From Shinisaurus crocodilurus (lineage: Eukaryota > Chordata > Lepidosauria > Squamata > Shinisauridae): a DNA stretch of 64,000 nt. The number at the start of each line of letters is the position of its first letter. The first letter of the stretch is position 1. The notes beneath the pieces are model-generated. The model was not told where the DNA came from. It saw only the letters and a program-made list of their open reading frames with translations, and did no database searches. Location: assembly GCA_021292165.1 (NCBI GenBank), contig CM037877.1, forward strand, positions 107,383,858 through 107,447,857. The letters are read 5' to 3'. Of this stretch, positions 53,766 to 62,974 are shown piece by piece. Made by a program: the position numbers and the translations under genes.

Positions 53766-53912
53766 GGCTCAGCTTGTCTGAGTGTGGAAAGCTAAGCAGG
53801 GTCAAGCCTGGTTATTACTTGGATGGGAGACCCCTCCTCTAGTTTCCTGCATTGAGCAGGGGGTTGGACTCGATAGCCTTGTAGGCTCCTTCCAACTCTA
53901 TGATCTATGAAA
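53766..53912 (+). mobile_element. 5S rRNA/CR1 composite SINE
   Basis: Head: GGAAAGCTAAGCAGGGTCAA and GCCTGGTTATTACTTGGATG then GGAGACC, which is the middle of 5S rRNA. It joins directly to a CR1-type tail: GAGCAGGGGGTTGGACTCGA, CCTTCCAACTCTATGATCTA and TGAAATCTATGAG. A 5S-type internal promoter fused to a LINE tail is the design of 5S SINEs mobilised by CR1. Confidence 0.85.
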
Positions 53913-53916
53913 TCTA

Positions 53917-54050
53917 TGAGGCTGGTGATGACTCCTGTGTCAGTCGGGCTCCTTATCCATTGCATCTTTTTGTCTGAGCTTCATAGGAGCTATCCATGGT
54001 GCTGAACCCCATCCCCAAAATAGGCTCACCACCATGGAACACCATGGATG
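53917..54050. mobile_element. Half of the GGCTGGTGACTCC-type hAT element
   Basis: GGCTGGTGATGACTCCTGTG, CTCCTTATCCATTGCATC, TTTTTGTCTGAGCTTCATAG and CACCATGGAACACCATGGAT follow the left two thirds of 50690-50896. The right TIR is absent; the tRNA-Ala SINE begins there. Confidence 0.7.
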
Positions 54051-54057
54051 GCTTTTG

Positions 54058-54254
54058 GAGGGGGCCATAGCTCAATGGTAGAGCACATGCTTTGCATGCA
54101 GAAAGTCACAGGTTCAATCCCCGGCATCTCCAGATAGGGCTAGGAAGGGATCCTGCCTGAAATCCTGGAGGGCCGCTGCCAGTTAATGTCGACAGTTACT
54201 GGATTTAGGTGAACTAACGGTCTGACTCAGTCTAAGGCAGCTTCCTATGTTCTG
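54058..54254 (+). mobile_element. tRNA-Ala(UGC)-derived SINE, full length
   Basis: Head resembles tRNA-Ala-UGC: TAGCTCAATGGTAGAGCAC box A, GCTTTGCATGC anticodon arm with TGC, GGTTCAATCCCCGGCATCTC box B and acceptor. It is followed by the SINE body with GATCCTGCCTGAAATCCTGG and ends GGCAGCTTCCTATGTTC. Not a functional tRNA gene: the head lacks a clean acceptor pairing and continues into the body. Confidence 0.92.
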
Positions 54255-55233
54255 CTCATGCCACTGCTGGAGCAAAGGAAGCCGTTCTCAAAGTGACGTT
54301 CTCTCCCTGTCTCAGGAAATTCATGCTCGGTGAATAAGACCCGAGGTGTCTCATTTGAAGCAAAGACTGTCTCTGCTGCATGTTGATTTAATGAAACAGC
54401 AGGACTTGCTCATTTATATTACCTCATGAAACACATCCCCCCCCCACTTTTTCTATCTCAGTTTCTTAATGTACCGTTCTCTTGGCCTCTCTCTTCCTCC
54501 GCCTTTCACCTAGCCAGCCGTCCTATCACACAATCTTTTTTTAGCTCGTTTCATTTTACTGCTGTGGGGAAGCTAATTCAAGCAAGCAAGTCTGCACTTA
54601 CTTTGTTTAAAAGCAATGTGGTTTGTGGTCATTCTGATCTTCGTGAATACCATATTCATGGGACAACTACTGAGAAAGCTGCGGCCCTCACACTTACATC
54701 TTTTGCCCTGGCCTGACAGTTAATTTGTTCCAATCTAATGTCGCTCCTGTGTAGTGACACTTTAAATTTCATCAGAATGGAACTTACTATCTCCAAAGTA
54801 GCCCCATTGACTTCAATGGGCTGGATTTGGAATAATAAGTTTGAGGCTCCCAGGACATATAAACTGGTCCCCTTCCACTGAGGTTTCTGAACATATGTTA
54901 TTAATCTTGACTTTGATTTCACGGTAGCTTGTGAAGCCACAAAACTAGCTCCCAATTAGTAAATGTTTAGTAGTCTAAATATGTACTTTATGATCACCCA
55001 TTCATAATTAACAACCTCAGTAAGTCTTTTGCAATGCTACATCAATACAAAAGGCATACTTATGCTCAATAACGAAATATTACCTTATGGATATTGCAAG
55101 TTACAGAACTATTTGCAAAAATATAATCCTTAATATGAGAACTAGATGGGCACAGCCTTCTAAGACTGCACTATATAAATGCAGAGTTGCACAAAGCACA
55201 CAATGAATGGCGAGCTCCAGGTCTAGTTACAGA
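54255..55233. other. Anonymous sequence
   Basis: A C run is at 54439-54446. AAGTAGCCCCATTGACTTCA at 54797 may be a trace of family C. No gene recognised. Confidence 0.4.
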
Positions 55234-55320
55234 GGGTTGTATCTGGTGCTAACCCTACTTAGAGTAGACCCGTTGAAATGAATGGGGGCTTAAGTTGGAC
55301 TAACATTGGACGCAACCCAA
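55234..55320. mobile_element. Short palindromic element, family F
   Basis: GGGTTGTATCTGGTGCTAAC left, AACATTGGACGCAACCC right; core GTTGAAATGAATGGG. The ends are inverted. Confidence 0.65.
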
Positions 55321-55633
55321 GGATTCTATTTAATTGCTAATATCCAAATATTTGCTTTCTGAACAACATGGTTGTTTGGAGTCACACCAGTGGGCGGGTC
55401 TCTGTTTACTCTGGAGTGCACCAGGTCAAGCCAGAAGTAATGCAGAGCCACCTGTGCTGGAGCAGTGATGGCCCAGCCTGATCTCAGCTGTTAGATAAAG
55501 TGCAGTTGGCAGGAGAAGGTGGGCAGTCGAAGGCTAGAGGGACAGCCAGATCTGGGAGCATCATGGGGCAGATCGCGGCCCTGAGCCCATGAACAGCATG
55601 GCCAGAGACCAGCAATAGATAGCCAACCTGACT
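55321..55633. other. Anonymous sequence
   Basis: Nothing recognised. Confidence 0.4.
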
Positions 55634-55841
55634 GACAGCCAGTGTGGCATGGTGGTTGGACTGGGACTACTGAGATCCGGGGTCTAGTCCCCACGGGGTG
55701 ACTTTGGGGCAGTCACTGACTCTCAGCCTAACCTACCTCACAGGGTTGTTGTGAGGATAAAATGGAGAGGAGGAGGATTATGTAAGCCTCATTGGGCTCC
55801 TTGCAGGAAAAAAAAGGTGGGATATAAATATAATAAATGCA
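55634..55841 (+). mobile_element. CORE-SINE (MIR-like), internal deletions
   Basis: CAGCCAGTGTGGCATGGTGG head with part of the A-B interval missing, GGGTGACTTTGGGGCAGTCA centre, ATTGGGCTCCTTGCAGG tail and TATAAATATAATAAATG end. Confidence 0.9.
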
Positions 55842-55942
55842 TATCGCTCACGCTGAAAAGCTATGGGGCTTGCCCTCCCCAACAGCTTCCTTTTGTAGAT
55901 CCCAGCCATGGGATAGGCCATTGAAAGAGACAGGACTTAAAG

Positions 55943-56290
55943 TAGGGGTGTTGAACCTCTTTCAGCCTGTGGGCCCAATTCGATTTCAGAGAGGTTCTCA
56001 GGGTCACATTCCAGCAGTGGGCAGGGCCAAAGGTGAAGAGGGAGGGCAAAAAAAATTCTACCAGAAATACCAGCATATTTTAGCTTAAAGACCTTACTGC
56101 CGATAACTAAGCCTTAAGCATTTCAACCTTTTAGAATGAAAAAAAGAACCCACCATGGAAAGGCTGGGAAACCACCAAATGAATGGGGGCTGAGGGGAAG
56201 GGACATGGCCATCTGGGGACCCTTGCAGGGCCAGATTGGGATGCCAGGCAGGCCATATCTGGCCCATGGACCTGAGGTTCAGCACCCCTG
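55943..56290 (+). mobile_element. Non-autonomous hAT element, family D, 348 bp
   Basis: TAGGGGTGTTGAACCTC left, GAGGTTCAGCACCCCTG right; flanks ACTTAAAG and CCTTCAAG agree at 6 of 8. Confidence 0.87.
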
Positions 56291-56430
56291 CCTTCAAGGG
56301 ACACAGCCACAACTCAGGAAAGAGAAAGGTGCATCTTTTCTGTTCACAATAAATGGAATTGCCCCATTCTTTTCAGTTGACATGCATGAGAAAAGCTGGT
56401 CTCTCCTTGTTTTCCCTCCCGGGTCCTGTC

Positions 56431-57083
56431 CAGGGATGGGGACTCGGACTCCAGGACTCGACTCGTGAGTCGGACTGAGTCCCCCCTCTGACTCGAGTCT
56501 GACTCGAGTCCCAATATTTTTAATGGGACTCGAGACTCGACTCGGGACTCGAGACCAAGGACTCTTCAACATCCCTGGGTTGTGCCAGAAGGAGTGGAGA
56601 GGAGCACGATCGCCGGCAAAGAGCACATGGAAGTGAGGCGCGCCACTGCTCAGCCACTATAGACGGCTACCATGAGCGCAGCCTGCCTGGTCTCTTCTTA
56701 ACCAGTTCCACAGTTTGAATGGTCCAAGACAAATGCCTCTGCCTGCCTGCTTTGCGGTTCCCTGCCTCCTCTGCCTGCCTGGTTATTTTGGGTTTGTCTG
56801 CCTGGTCTGTCCTTGCCAAAATCAGTTGCAGAGTTTTGAAATAAAAAGGCACACTTGTGCCTAGAATTTATTTAAGCCACACATCTGAACTAGCCTTATT
56901 TTGTTGGGAAAAAACCCATTGATTTTAATAGGGACTCATGGAGTCAGCTTTGGGAGTGACTCGTGACTCGTGAGTCACCATTTTGGTCCAAGGACTCGGA
57001 CTCGGACTCGAGACTCGAGACTCGGGTCCAAAGACTCGTGACTCGACTCGTGACTCGAGACCAAGGACTCTTCAACATCCCTG
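56431..57083. mobile_element. GACTCG-rich non-autonomous hAT, copy 3 (family E), 653 bp
   Basis: CAGGGATGGGGACTCGG left, TTCAACATCCCTG right. Flanks GTCCTGTC and GTCTGTCG are only similar with an indel. Keeps part of the extra segment of copy 2 (GACGGCTACCATGAGCGCAG) but lacks the following 300 bp or so. Confidence 0.87.
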
Positions 57084-57376
57084 GTCTGTCGCCTACTACG
57101 TTGTCTACTCCACACAGCACAAAAGATGATCATGTAACCAGGAAAACCACCTGGTTCACATGCCTGAGAAGTGATGGGTAGCTTCAGTTCTTCATTCTGT
57201 AATTACGAGATTCTGTAGCATGAATTTAAGCAAATTTGTGTAAGGTAAGAATATGCAAAACTGAGGATGGCAAACAAGATAAAATTCTGATCAATGGAGA
57301 TGAAGAAATAATACTTTATCAACAAAAACTGGTTTCTGTCTATCTAAATTAACATCTTCTTTTTGGCCCTGTAGGG
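57084..57376. other. Anonymous sequence
   Basis: Nothing recognised. Confidence 0.4.
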
Positions 57377-57510
57377 CAGGGGTGGGCAGAAAGTAGATCG
57401 CCAGATGTTTGGATTTCAACTCCCAGCATATTATCAGACCACTGATAATACTGACAGGGGACTTCTGTGAAGTCCCAAACAACTGGAGATCTACCTTCTG
57501 CCCACCCCTG
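57377..57510. mobile_element. 134-bp palindromic hAT element
   Basis: CAGGGGTGGGCAGAAAGTAG left, CTACCTTCTGCCCACCCCTG right; flanks CTGTAGGG and CTGTAGCA (6 of 8). Confidence 0.88.
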
Positions 57511-57890
57511 CTGTAGCAGCACCAGAAAAGGCTTGCATTTTAAACAAAAATAGACATTAGATATGCTATAAAAATACACTTGTTTTAAAAATACACAAAG
57601 CAAAATTTTGGAATTCTATCAACGCTTAATTCTGGAAAGCCTGGTGGTCTGCTGATTTTCTTGTCAAAATCCTCCAAAATTTCCCTTAGAAGGGACTTTC
57701 ATAAAAGGTGTGCCACAACATATGAAGTTCTGTTTCTAGTAGCTGCAGCTAGTCTTCAGATGGCAGTGGAAGCTGAAATTGCACCCTATTTACAGATAAA
57801 AATACACAGGGTAGGGTATGCCTTTGGGGCCTGGTATAACTGGCTGTAATATTAACACAGTGTTTGCTTCTAAACCAAACATAATGACAG
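57511..57890. other. Anonymous sequence
   Basis: Nothing recognised. Confidence 0.4.
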
Positions 57891-58124
57891 AGAGCCAGTG
57901 TGGTGTAGTGGTTAGAGTACTGGATTGGGACTCAAGACATGTAGGTTCTAGTCCCCAGTTGGCCATGAAGCTCACTGGGTGAGTTTGGGCCAGTCACTGA
58001 TTCTCAGCCTAACCTACCTCACAGGGTTGTTGTGAGGAGAAAATGGAGAGGAGGAGGACCATGTAAGCCACCTTGGGTTCCTTACAGGAGGAAAAAACGT
58101 GGGCTCTAAATGTAATAAATAAAG
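57891..58124 (+). mobile_element. CORE-SINE (MIR-like), near full length
   Basis: AGAGCCAGTGTGGTGTAGTG head, GGTTCTAGTCCCCAGTTGGC box B, GGGTGAGTTTGGGCCAGTCA centre, GTAAGCCACCTTGGGTTCC tail, TGTAATAAATAAA end. Confidence 0.93.
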
Positions 58125-58804
58125 GAGCAAACTGTCAAATATAAAAGGTGGCACAAAGTCTCCAAACCAATAGCATACATGTCTGAATAAGGACAGTAGT
58201 TAATGTCATTGGAACATTAGGACTTGCAATCTAGGCAAGAACTGAATGTACCATCAACGTCTTTTGCACCAGGGCTAATTCCAATTGGAGGGCTCCTAGC
58301 ACTACCAATCAAAAGGCATTGCAGAGCTATTCCCTCTTTCCCTTTCTGTTCTGGTAGGAGAAAATATGAAAGACGTGATGGGAAAACACAAGAGGGTTGC
58401 AAGTTAATTACGATAATGCCTGGGCCCCTGCAAAATTCTGTGAACCAGGCTGGGCGATTGCATAATAAAAGATTCATCTGGAAGCACCCACGGCCACGGG
58501 CTGCTTCTGCAGGATGGAATAGCCAAACTTTGTGCACTCGCATTTTATAGGGCATCTGCATGTAGTTCTCGCCTGTTTCCCGTGTTCATCAGCATCTGAG
58601 GGTTTTTTTCCAGTGCTCAGAAAATCTGATGTTTTTTTTAAAAACACAACAGAACAGCTGTGCAATTTCCTCAGCTGTACATGACCCATTGTGCAGCGAT
58701 TAAATAGCTTTTCTGGCTGGTTACAGCCAGTATACACTGCTCTGCCCATTTCCTTCTCTATAGTCTGACTGACAGAGAGAGGGGAGAAGGAGAGGGAGAA
58801 AAAG
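58125..58804. other. Repeat-free block, candidate conserved non-coding element
   Basis: No similarity to the window's repeats. It contains AAGTTAATTACGATAATGCC (homeodomain-type), GATTGCATAATAAAAG and CTAATTCCAATTGGAGGG, and open frames on both strands without protein motif. The first and last 100 bases look ordinary. Conservation is a guess until aligned. Confidence 0.35.
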
Positions 58805-59190
58805 ATCCCACCCTTCCTCGCAAGGAGCCAGGGCAGCTAACAACCCGTATAAAAATAATACAACATATGAACTCCATTCAAATCATAACTCTAAGATTAC
58901 AAATACACAGCAAAATACAATAAAACCATCACTACAATGCCAGAAAACAGATAAAACACTTGCCTGTAGCCCAAACGCTTGTACAAATAAATACATCTTT
59001 AACTGACACTTGAATGACAACAGTGTGGGGGACAGCAGGATCTCTACTGGAAGGGAGTTCCACAGTTGGGGTGCCATCACTGAGAAGGCTCTTCCACGTG
59101 TGGTAGTCCCAAAGGCTGCATTTCTCAAGGACATGACAAGCATAGCCTCCCTGGCCAATCTTAAATCCTGGGTTATGGAATCAACATAAC
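58805..59190 (-). mobile_element. L2-type LINE 3' part
   Basis: The minus strand encodes GRAFSVMAPQLWNSLPVEIL and LSFKCQLKMYLFVQAFGLQ, the L2 C-terminus. The 3' UTR on the left holds GAGCCAGGGCAGCTAACAAC, the complement of GCTGCCCTGGCTC. Confidence 0.85.
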
Positions 59191-60062
59191 AGAATCCCTT
59201 TAATCCTTCCCTTTCCAAGTAGCATTGTCTGTGTCTGTTTCTTTTCTTTTTCTAACTTGTAGTGGGCAGGTGGATCATGAACCAGAGTGTGGTGAGGGAG
59301 GAGGACAGTTAACCCTTTCCCTCCGCACCATGGTCCCAATGAAAATTGTGTCTCCACCTCCGCCCCCATCCCCCCCCCACAAGGTTTGGGGCTGGGGAAA
59401 GGGGGGCAATTGTTATTTGGATTACAGAGGTCTGGAAGCAGAGTTGCTGTTCCACTTGCAGCTTAAAGCAGAACGGTAATGGATGGGTGCTGCTAAATGG
59501 CCCATTTCTAGAAGCACCCGAATCATGAATGGTTCATAATCAGTTCCATCCTTCCACATACCCAGCGATTGTTATCGCTGAAATCCCATTGATTCTGAGC
59601 TAAACTGTAAAACACCACTCTCCCTTTCTAAAGAGAGTTTTCCTTCAGCAAGGAGAGAGGGACACGGTTCCAATTTTTTAATCCTTTTAAAGCAACCTCA
59701 GCCACCTCTCCCAAGTATTAATTTCCTGGAGCACACACACAGAGAGACCACACTTTGGCTGTTTCTGAAACTAGGTTTGGCTAAGAAATGAACAACCATA
59801 ATATTTTTTATCAACTTTGGAGGGTGGATTTGTGCCATATTTGGGGTTAAAAAAAAGATCAGCCTTCCCTTCGTTATTTCCTTCTGCGAGGCAGCCAAAC
59901 ACCTCATCACGTTTGGAAAGCCCTTATCAAAAATAATGAACTTCAGATTCTCCAGATTCTTGAAATATTGGGTGTGGCTGAACAGGGCGATTAGGGTGGG
60001 GAGGGGTAACATGCGGGAACAGGAGCCCGTTAGAAAAGTTTCTTCCTATTTCCGTGATATAG
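59191..60062. other. Anonymous sequence
   Basis: C run near 59365. No gene recognised. Confidence 0.4.
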
Positions 60063-60069
60063 TCCAAAG

Positions 60070-60205
60070 CAGGAGTGGGCAACCTGTGGCCATCCAGATG
60101 TTTTGGTCTACAACTCCCATCAGCCCTAGCCAGAATAGCCAATGGTCAGGGATGATGGGAGTTGTAGGACAAAACATCTGGAGGGCCACAACTTGTCCAC
60201 CCCTG
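60070..60205. mobile_element. 136-bp palindromic hAT element (CAGGGKTGGGCAA type)
   Basis: CAGGAGTGGGCAACCTGTGG left, CCACAACTTGTCCACCCCTG right; flanks GTCCAAAG and GTCTAAAG (7 of 8). Partner of 26615-26750. Confidence 0.92.
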
Positions 60206-60568
60206 GTCTAAAGTAACAACGGACAGAGAGAGAAATAAACCTGGGTTATTCCCCCTATTTTTTATGCTTCCTGGCATCTTTCCCTACACCCCTAAGCTAG
60301 CCTGCTGCTCTCTGGTGCAGGGGGGAACGTTGTTGAAGTAATATTCAACTGCTTCTGTAGATGGAAAAGGGGCACCATCTTGTCCTTTGCCTTAGGCATC
60401 AAAATACATACCTGGAGAAGGTATGTATTACTTTCTATGCCATGTCCCAGGCCTGATCTAGAAGTAATTAGGCCTAGGCCAGGTGCAGGGGAACCAGGGA
60501 GGTATGGTGGAACCTGTGACTCTGGGAGAGCAACACTGCCTCATTCTTCCTCCAATCTGCAGCTCTAA
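60206..60568. other. Anonymous sequence
   Basis: Nothing recognised. Confidence 0.4.
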
Positions 60569-60712
60569 AGGCACAATCCTATGCAAGTTTGGACGGGGGG
60601 GGGGGGGGGGGAGGCCTACAACTCCCAGCATGCCTCAGCCAGCTATGATGGCTGAGGCATGCTGGGAGTTGTAGGCCTTTCGCCCCGTCCAAACTTGCAT
60701 AGGATTGCGCCC
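60569..60712. mobile_element. Palindromic element, family B, TAA duplication
   Basis: AGGCACAATCCTATGCAAG left, CTTGCATAGGATTGCGCCC right, TAA on both sides. Complete core CTACAACTCCCAGCATGC and its complement. A G run has expanded in the left arm. Confidence 0.92.
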
Positions 60713-61654
60713 TAAGTGACTCACTGCAAAACAAGAAGCACCATCAGACAAACTACGAAGCCTTCATTTTAGATCCCAGTCAATACTATCCCCTTTTCTT
60801 AATCAAGGCAGATGGCTCTTTTGGGACCCTGGGCGTCACTATTTATTTGGGCAAGAAAACACTGGCATTTGCACAAGCAAAAGTACATTCCTAAGTATAT
60901 TTTCTGAGAAGTAAGTCCCACTCTGCTTAAAGGGGACGTATTCCCTATAAAGTGGTTACAGGATTGCAGCTGAAGTAGGATGAATTCAAATTTACATGAA
61001 TGAAATTGCAAAATATAGTAAGCGCAAACATCTTGATTCATAATTTCAGGGTTTACACAGCTACACCTTAAGACCAGCCAGGGTTCTCTGAACCTCTGCC
61101 TCACTGTGTGTGTGTGTGTGTGTGTATTCACACAGAATTATATTTGATGTGCTAACTTCCTGCTTATCTGGATACCACATAAGCATCTGCCCAATTTGAT
61201 TAGGAGGATTATGTGAAAATCATATCGTGCTATAAATTATTAGTATGCATAATACAATGCCAGAGTGATGATGCATGCTTATATGTATACACAAGCACAC
61301 GTGTGCGTGTATCTGTGAGACAGAAATGTGATTTTTTAAATTTCAATTAAGGTGGGGCTACTCGGCATCTGATCCAACACGCTGAACGCAGATCACTAGC
61401 CATATAACATGGCCATTTTTGCCGTTCCAGATGGTGGGGGAGACACTGGTCCCATGTGGTACAAGGGGAATGCTGACTGGGTCCTGGTGGGAGGGGTGCT
61501 TGCGTGCAGAGTGTGGCATTTGGAATCTCTTGCTTGGGTCTCTTGGGAGTTGTGTGCTTGTGTACTTCCTGCCTGTGCTAAGGGGGCTCATGTGTTGGGG
61601 GTGATGTGCAGTGGTGCACTAGTAGATTTTGAAGGGCAGCCGCTCATCATGACA
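60713..61654. other. Anonymous sequence with a family C trace
   Basis: CTGAGAAGTAAGTCCCACTC and ACAGGATTGCAGCTG at 60904-60972 suggest a degenerate family C copy. A (TG)n run is at 61107-61126. No gene recognised. Confidence 0.4.
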
Positions 61655-61785
61655 GTCCCCAGCCAGAAGTGGGGGGAAAGTCCTACAATTCCCAACATGT
61701 TCCAGAAAGCAATGCTGGCTGGGGCATGCTGGGAGTTGTAGGACTTTTTTCCCTGTCTAAACATGTAGAAGATTTCACCCTTGGG
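61655..61785. mobile_element. Family B, left end decayed
   Basis: GAAAGTCCTACAATTCCCAA and GCTGGCTGGGGCATGCTGGG with GAGTTGTAGGACTTTTTTCC form the palindrome; CTGTCTAAACATGTAGAAG and ATTTCACCC make the right end. The left terminus is not recognisable. Confidence 0.7.
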
Positions 61786-62400
61786 AATTTAGAAAGGTGC
61801 CTAGCACTGTTCTTGCAACCCAAACCATCCCAAGAAGTTGAGTAGGCTGTGGCAACAGGATCATGTATTGTGTGTTTCCACCGTCTATCCTACCCACAAT
61901 AATTTTTGTGTTTCTTTCGACGGGCGTCACTTCACATCTAAGTGGTCTAGAGCTAATTGGTCTTTCAAAGGAACAGAGATGCAAAGGAAACATTCCCAAT
62001 AAAGGTAGTTTAAGCACTTTGTCAAAATGCTGCAGAGATACTAAGAGGCTAATCGGAAGGCACTGAAGATTCAGAAAAGCTCTAATTAATGTTGCTGAGC
62101 CTTTTCAAACCAAACAGCTAAGAGCAGAGTTTTACCATTCTCCCGTATGCAATCAAGCTTTATTTTGGGTGTCAGTGACACAATAATACTTCTATGAGGG
62201 CTTTATTATTCCACTATTCAGTGAAAGGAAAGAGGCTTAAAATAGTCCATCTTGAAATGAATCAGAAGCTGCGGAAACAGAAAGGGGAAGTGAGAAAGCT
62301 TCAGAACGTAACATGAGAAAGCTGCACAAAAGAAGGCCTGTCATATACAGTTTGTCATGCTGGTTCTTTGGTTTTGCTTTTACCTAGGACCAGAAGATAG
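61786..62400. other. Repeat-free block, candidate conserved non-coding element
   Basis: No repeat similarity. Has GGTCTTTCAAAGGAACAGAG, AGATGCAAAGGAAACATTCC (POU/SOX- and TEAD-like cores) and AAGCTCTAATTAATGTTGC. Regulatory meaning is a guess. Confidence 0.3.
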
Positions 62401-62419
62401 GTAAATATATATATTATGC

Positions 62420-62757
62420 AGCAAATGAAACCCTGTGGAATTCCCTTCCAAAGATATATGGCATGGCAGGCCCCACCTTTAAGAGGGCTCTGAAAACTTA
62501 ATTGTTTTCTCTGGATTTTAATTGGACGATTTTATTGTATATGCTGCTGGTGGTTTTTTGTTGGTTCTACTTTAGTTTTCTGGGATTGGCTATACTGTAA
62601 ATGCATTTTACTATAGCTGGCTTTTTAGAAATTGGTTGTAAATGGTTATCTGTGGTTTCAAAATAATTGTTTAAATGATATTGCACATTTGCTTTTATTA
62701 TTGTAAGCCACCTTGGGAAGACTGGAAAGGCGGCTTAGAAATATTTGAAATAAATAA
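62420..62757 (+). mobile_element. L2-type LINE 3' end
   Basis: ACCCTGTGGAATTCCCTTCC encodes the LWNSLP motif and AGAGGGCTCTGAAAACTTAA the RALKT end with a premature TAA. Then comes the 3' UTR with GTAAGCCACCTTGGGAAG and a TAAATAAAATAAA tail. Confidence 0.85.
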
Positions 62758-62927
62758 AATAAAGAGGAGCAAAGTCTTGGATCAGAGCTCAAAGTAACAT
62801 GGTAGTACCTTGTTTCTAATATGCTGGGGAATGGACACAGAGATTACCCGTTACCAAAAGAGTCACTGAAGCAAATAGGTCAGGTTCTGCAGACGGGAGC
62901 AGAGCGAGTGAAGTGGAGCGGGAGGGG
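62758..62927. other. Anonymous sequence
   Basis: Nothing recognised. Confidence 0.4.

Positions 62928-62971
<44 letters not shown>
62928..62971. repeat. (GA)n microsatellite
   Basis: GA run with one GATA interruption; gives an Arg/Glu-rich open frame. Confidence 0.96.

Positions 62972-62974
<3 letters not shown>

Noticed and set aside
53769..53831. Possible 5S rRNA gene
   Set aside because: Only the central part of 5S rRNA is present and it is joined to a CR1 tail.
54058..54130. Possible tRNA-Ala gene
   Set aside because: Boxes A and B and a TGC anticodon are visible, but the sequence continues into a SINE body shared with 33125-33270 and 45816-45976.
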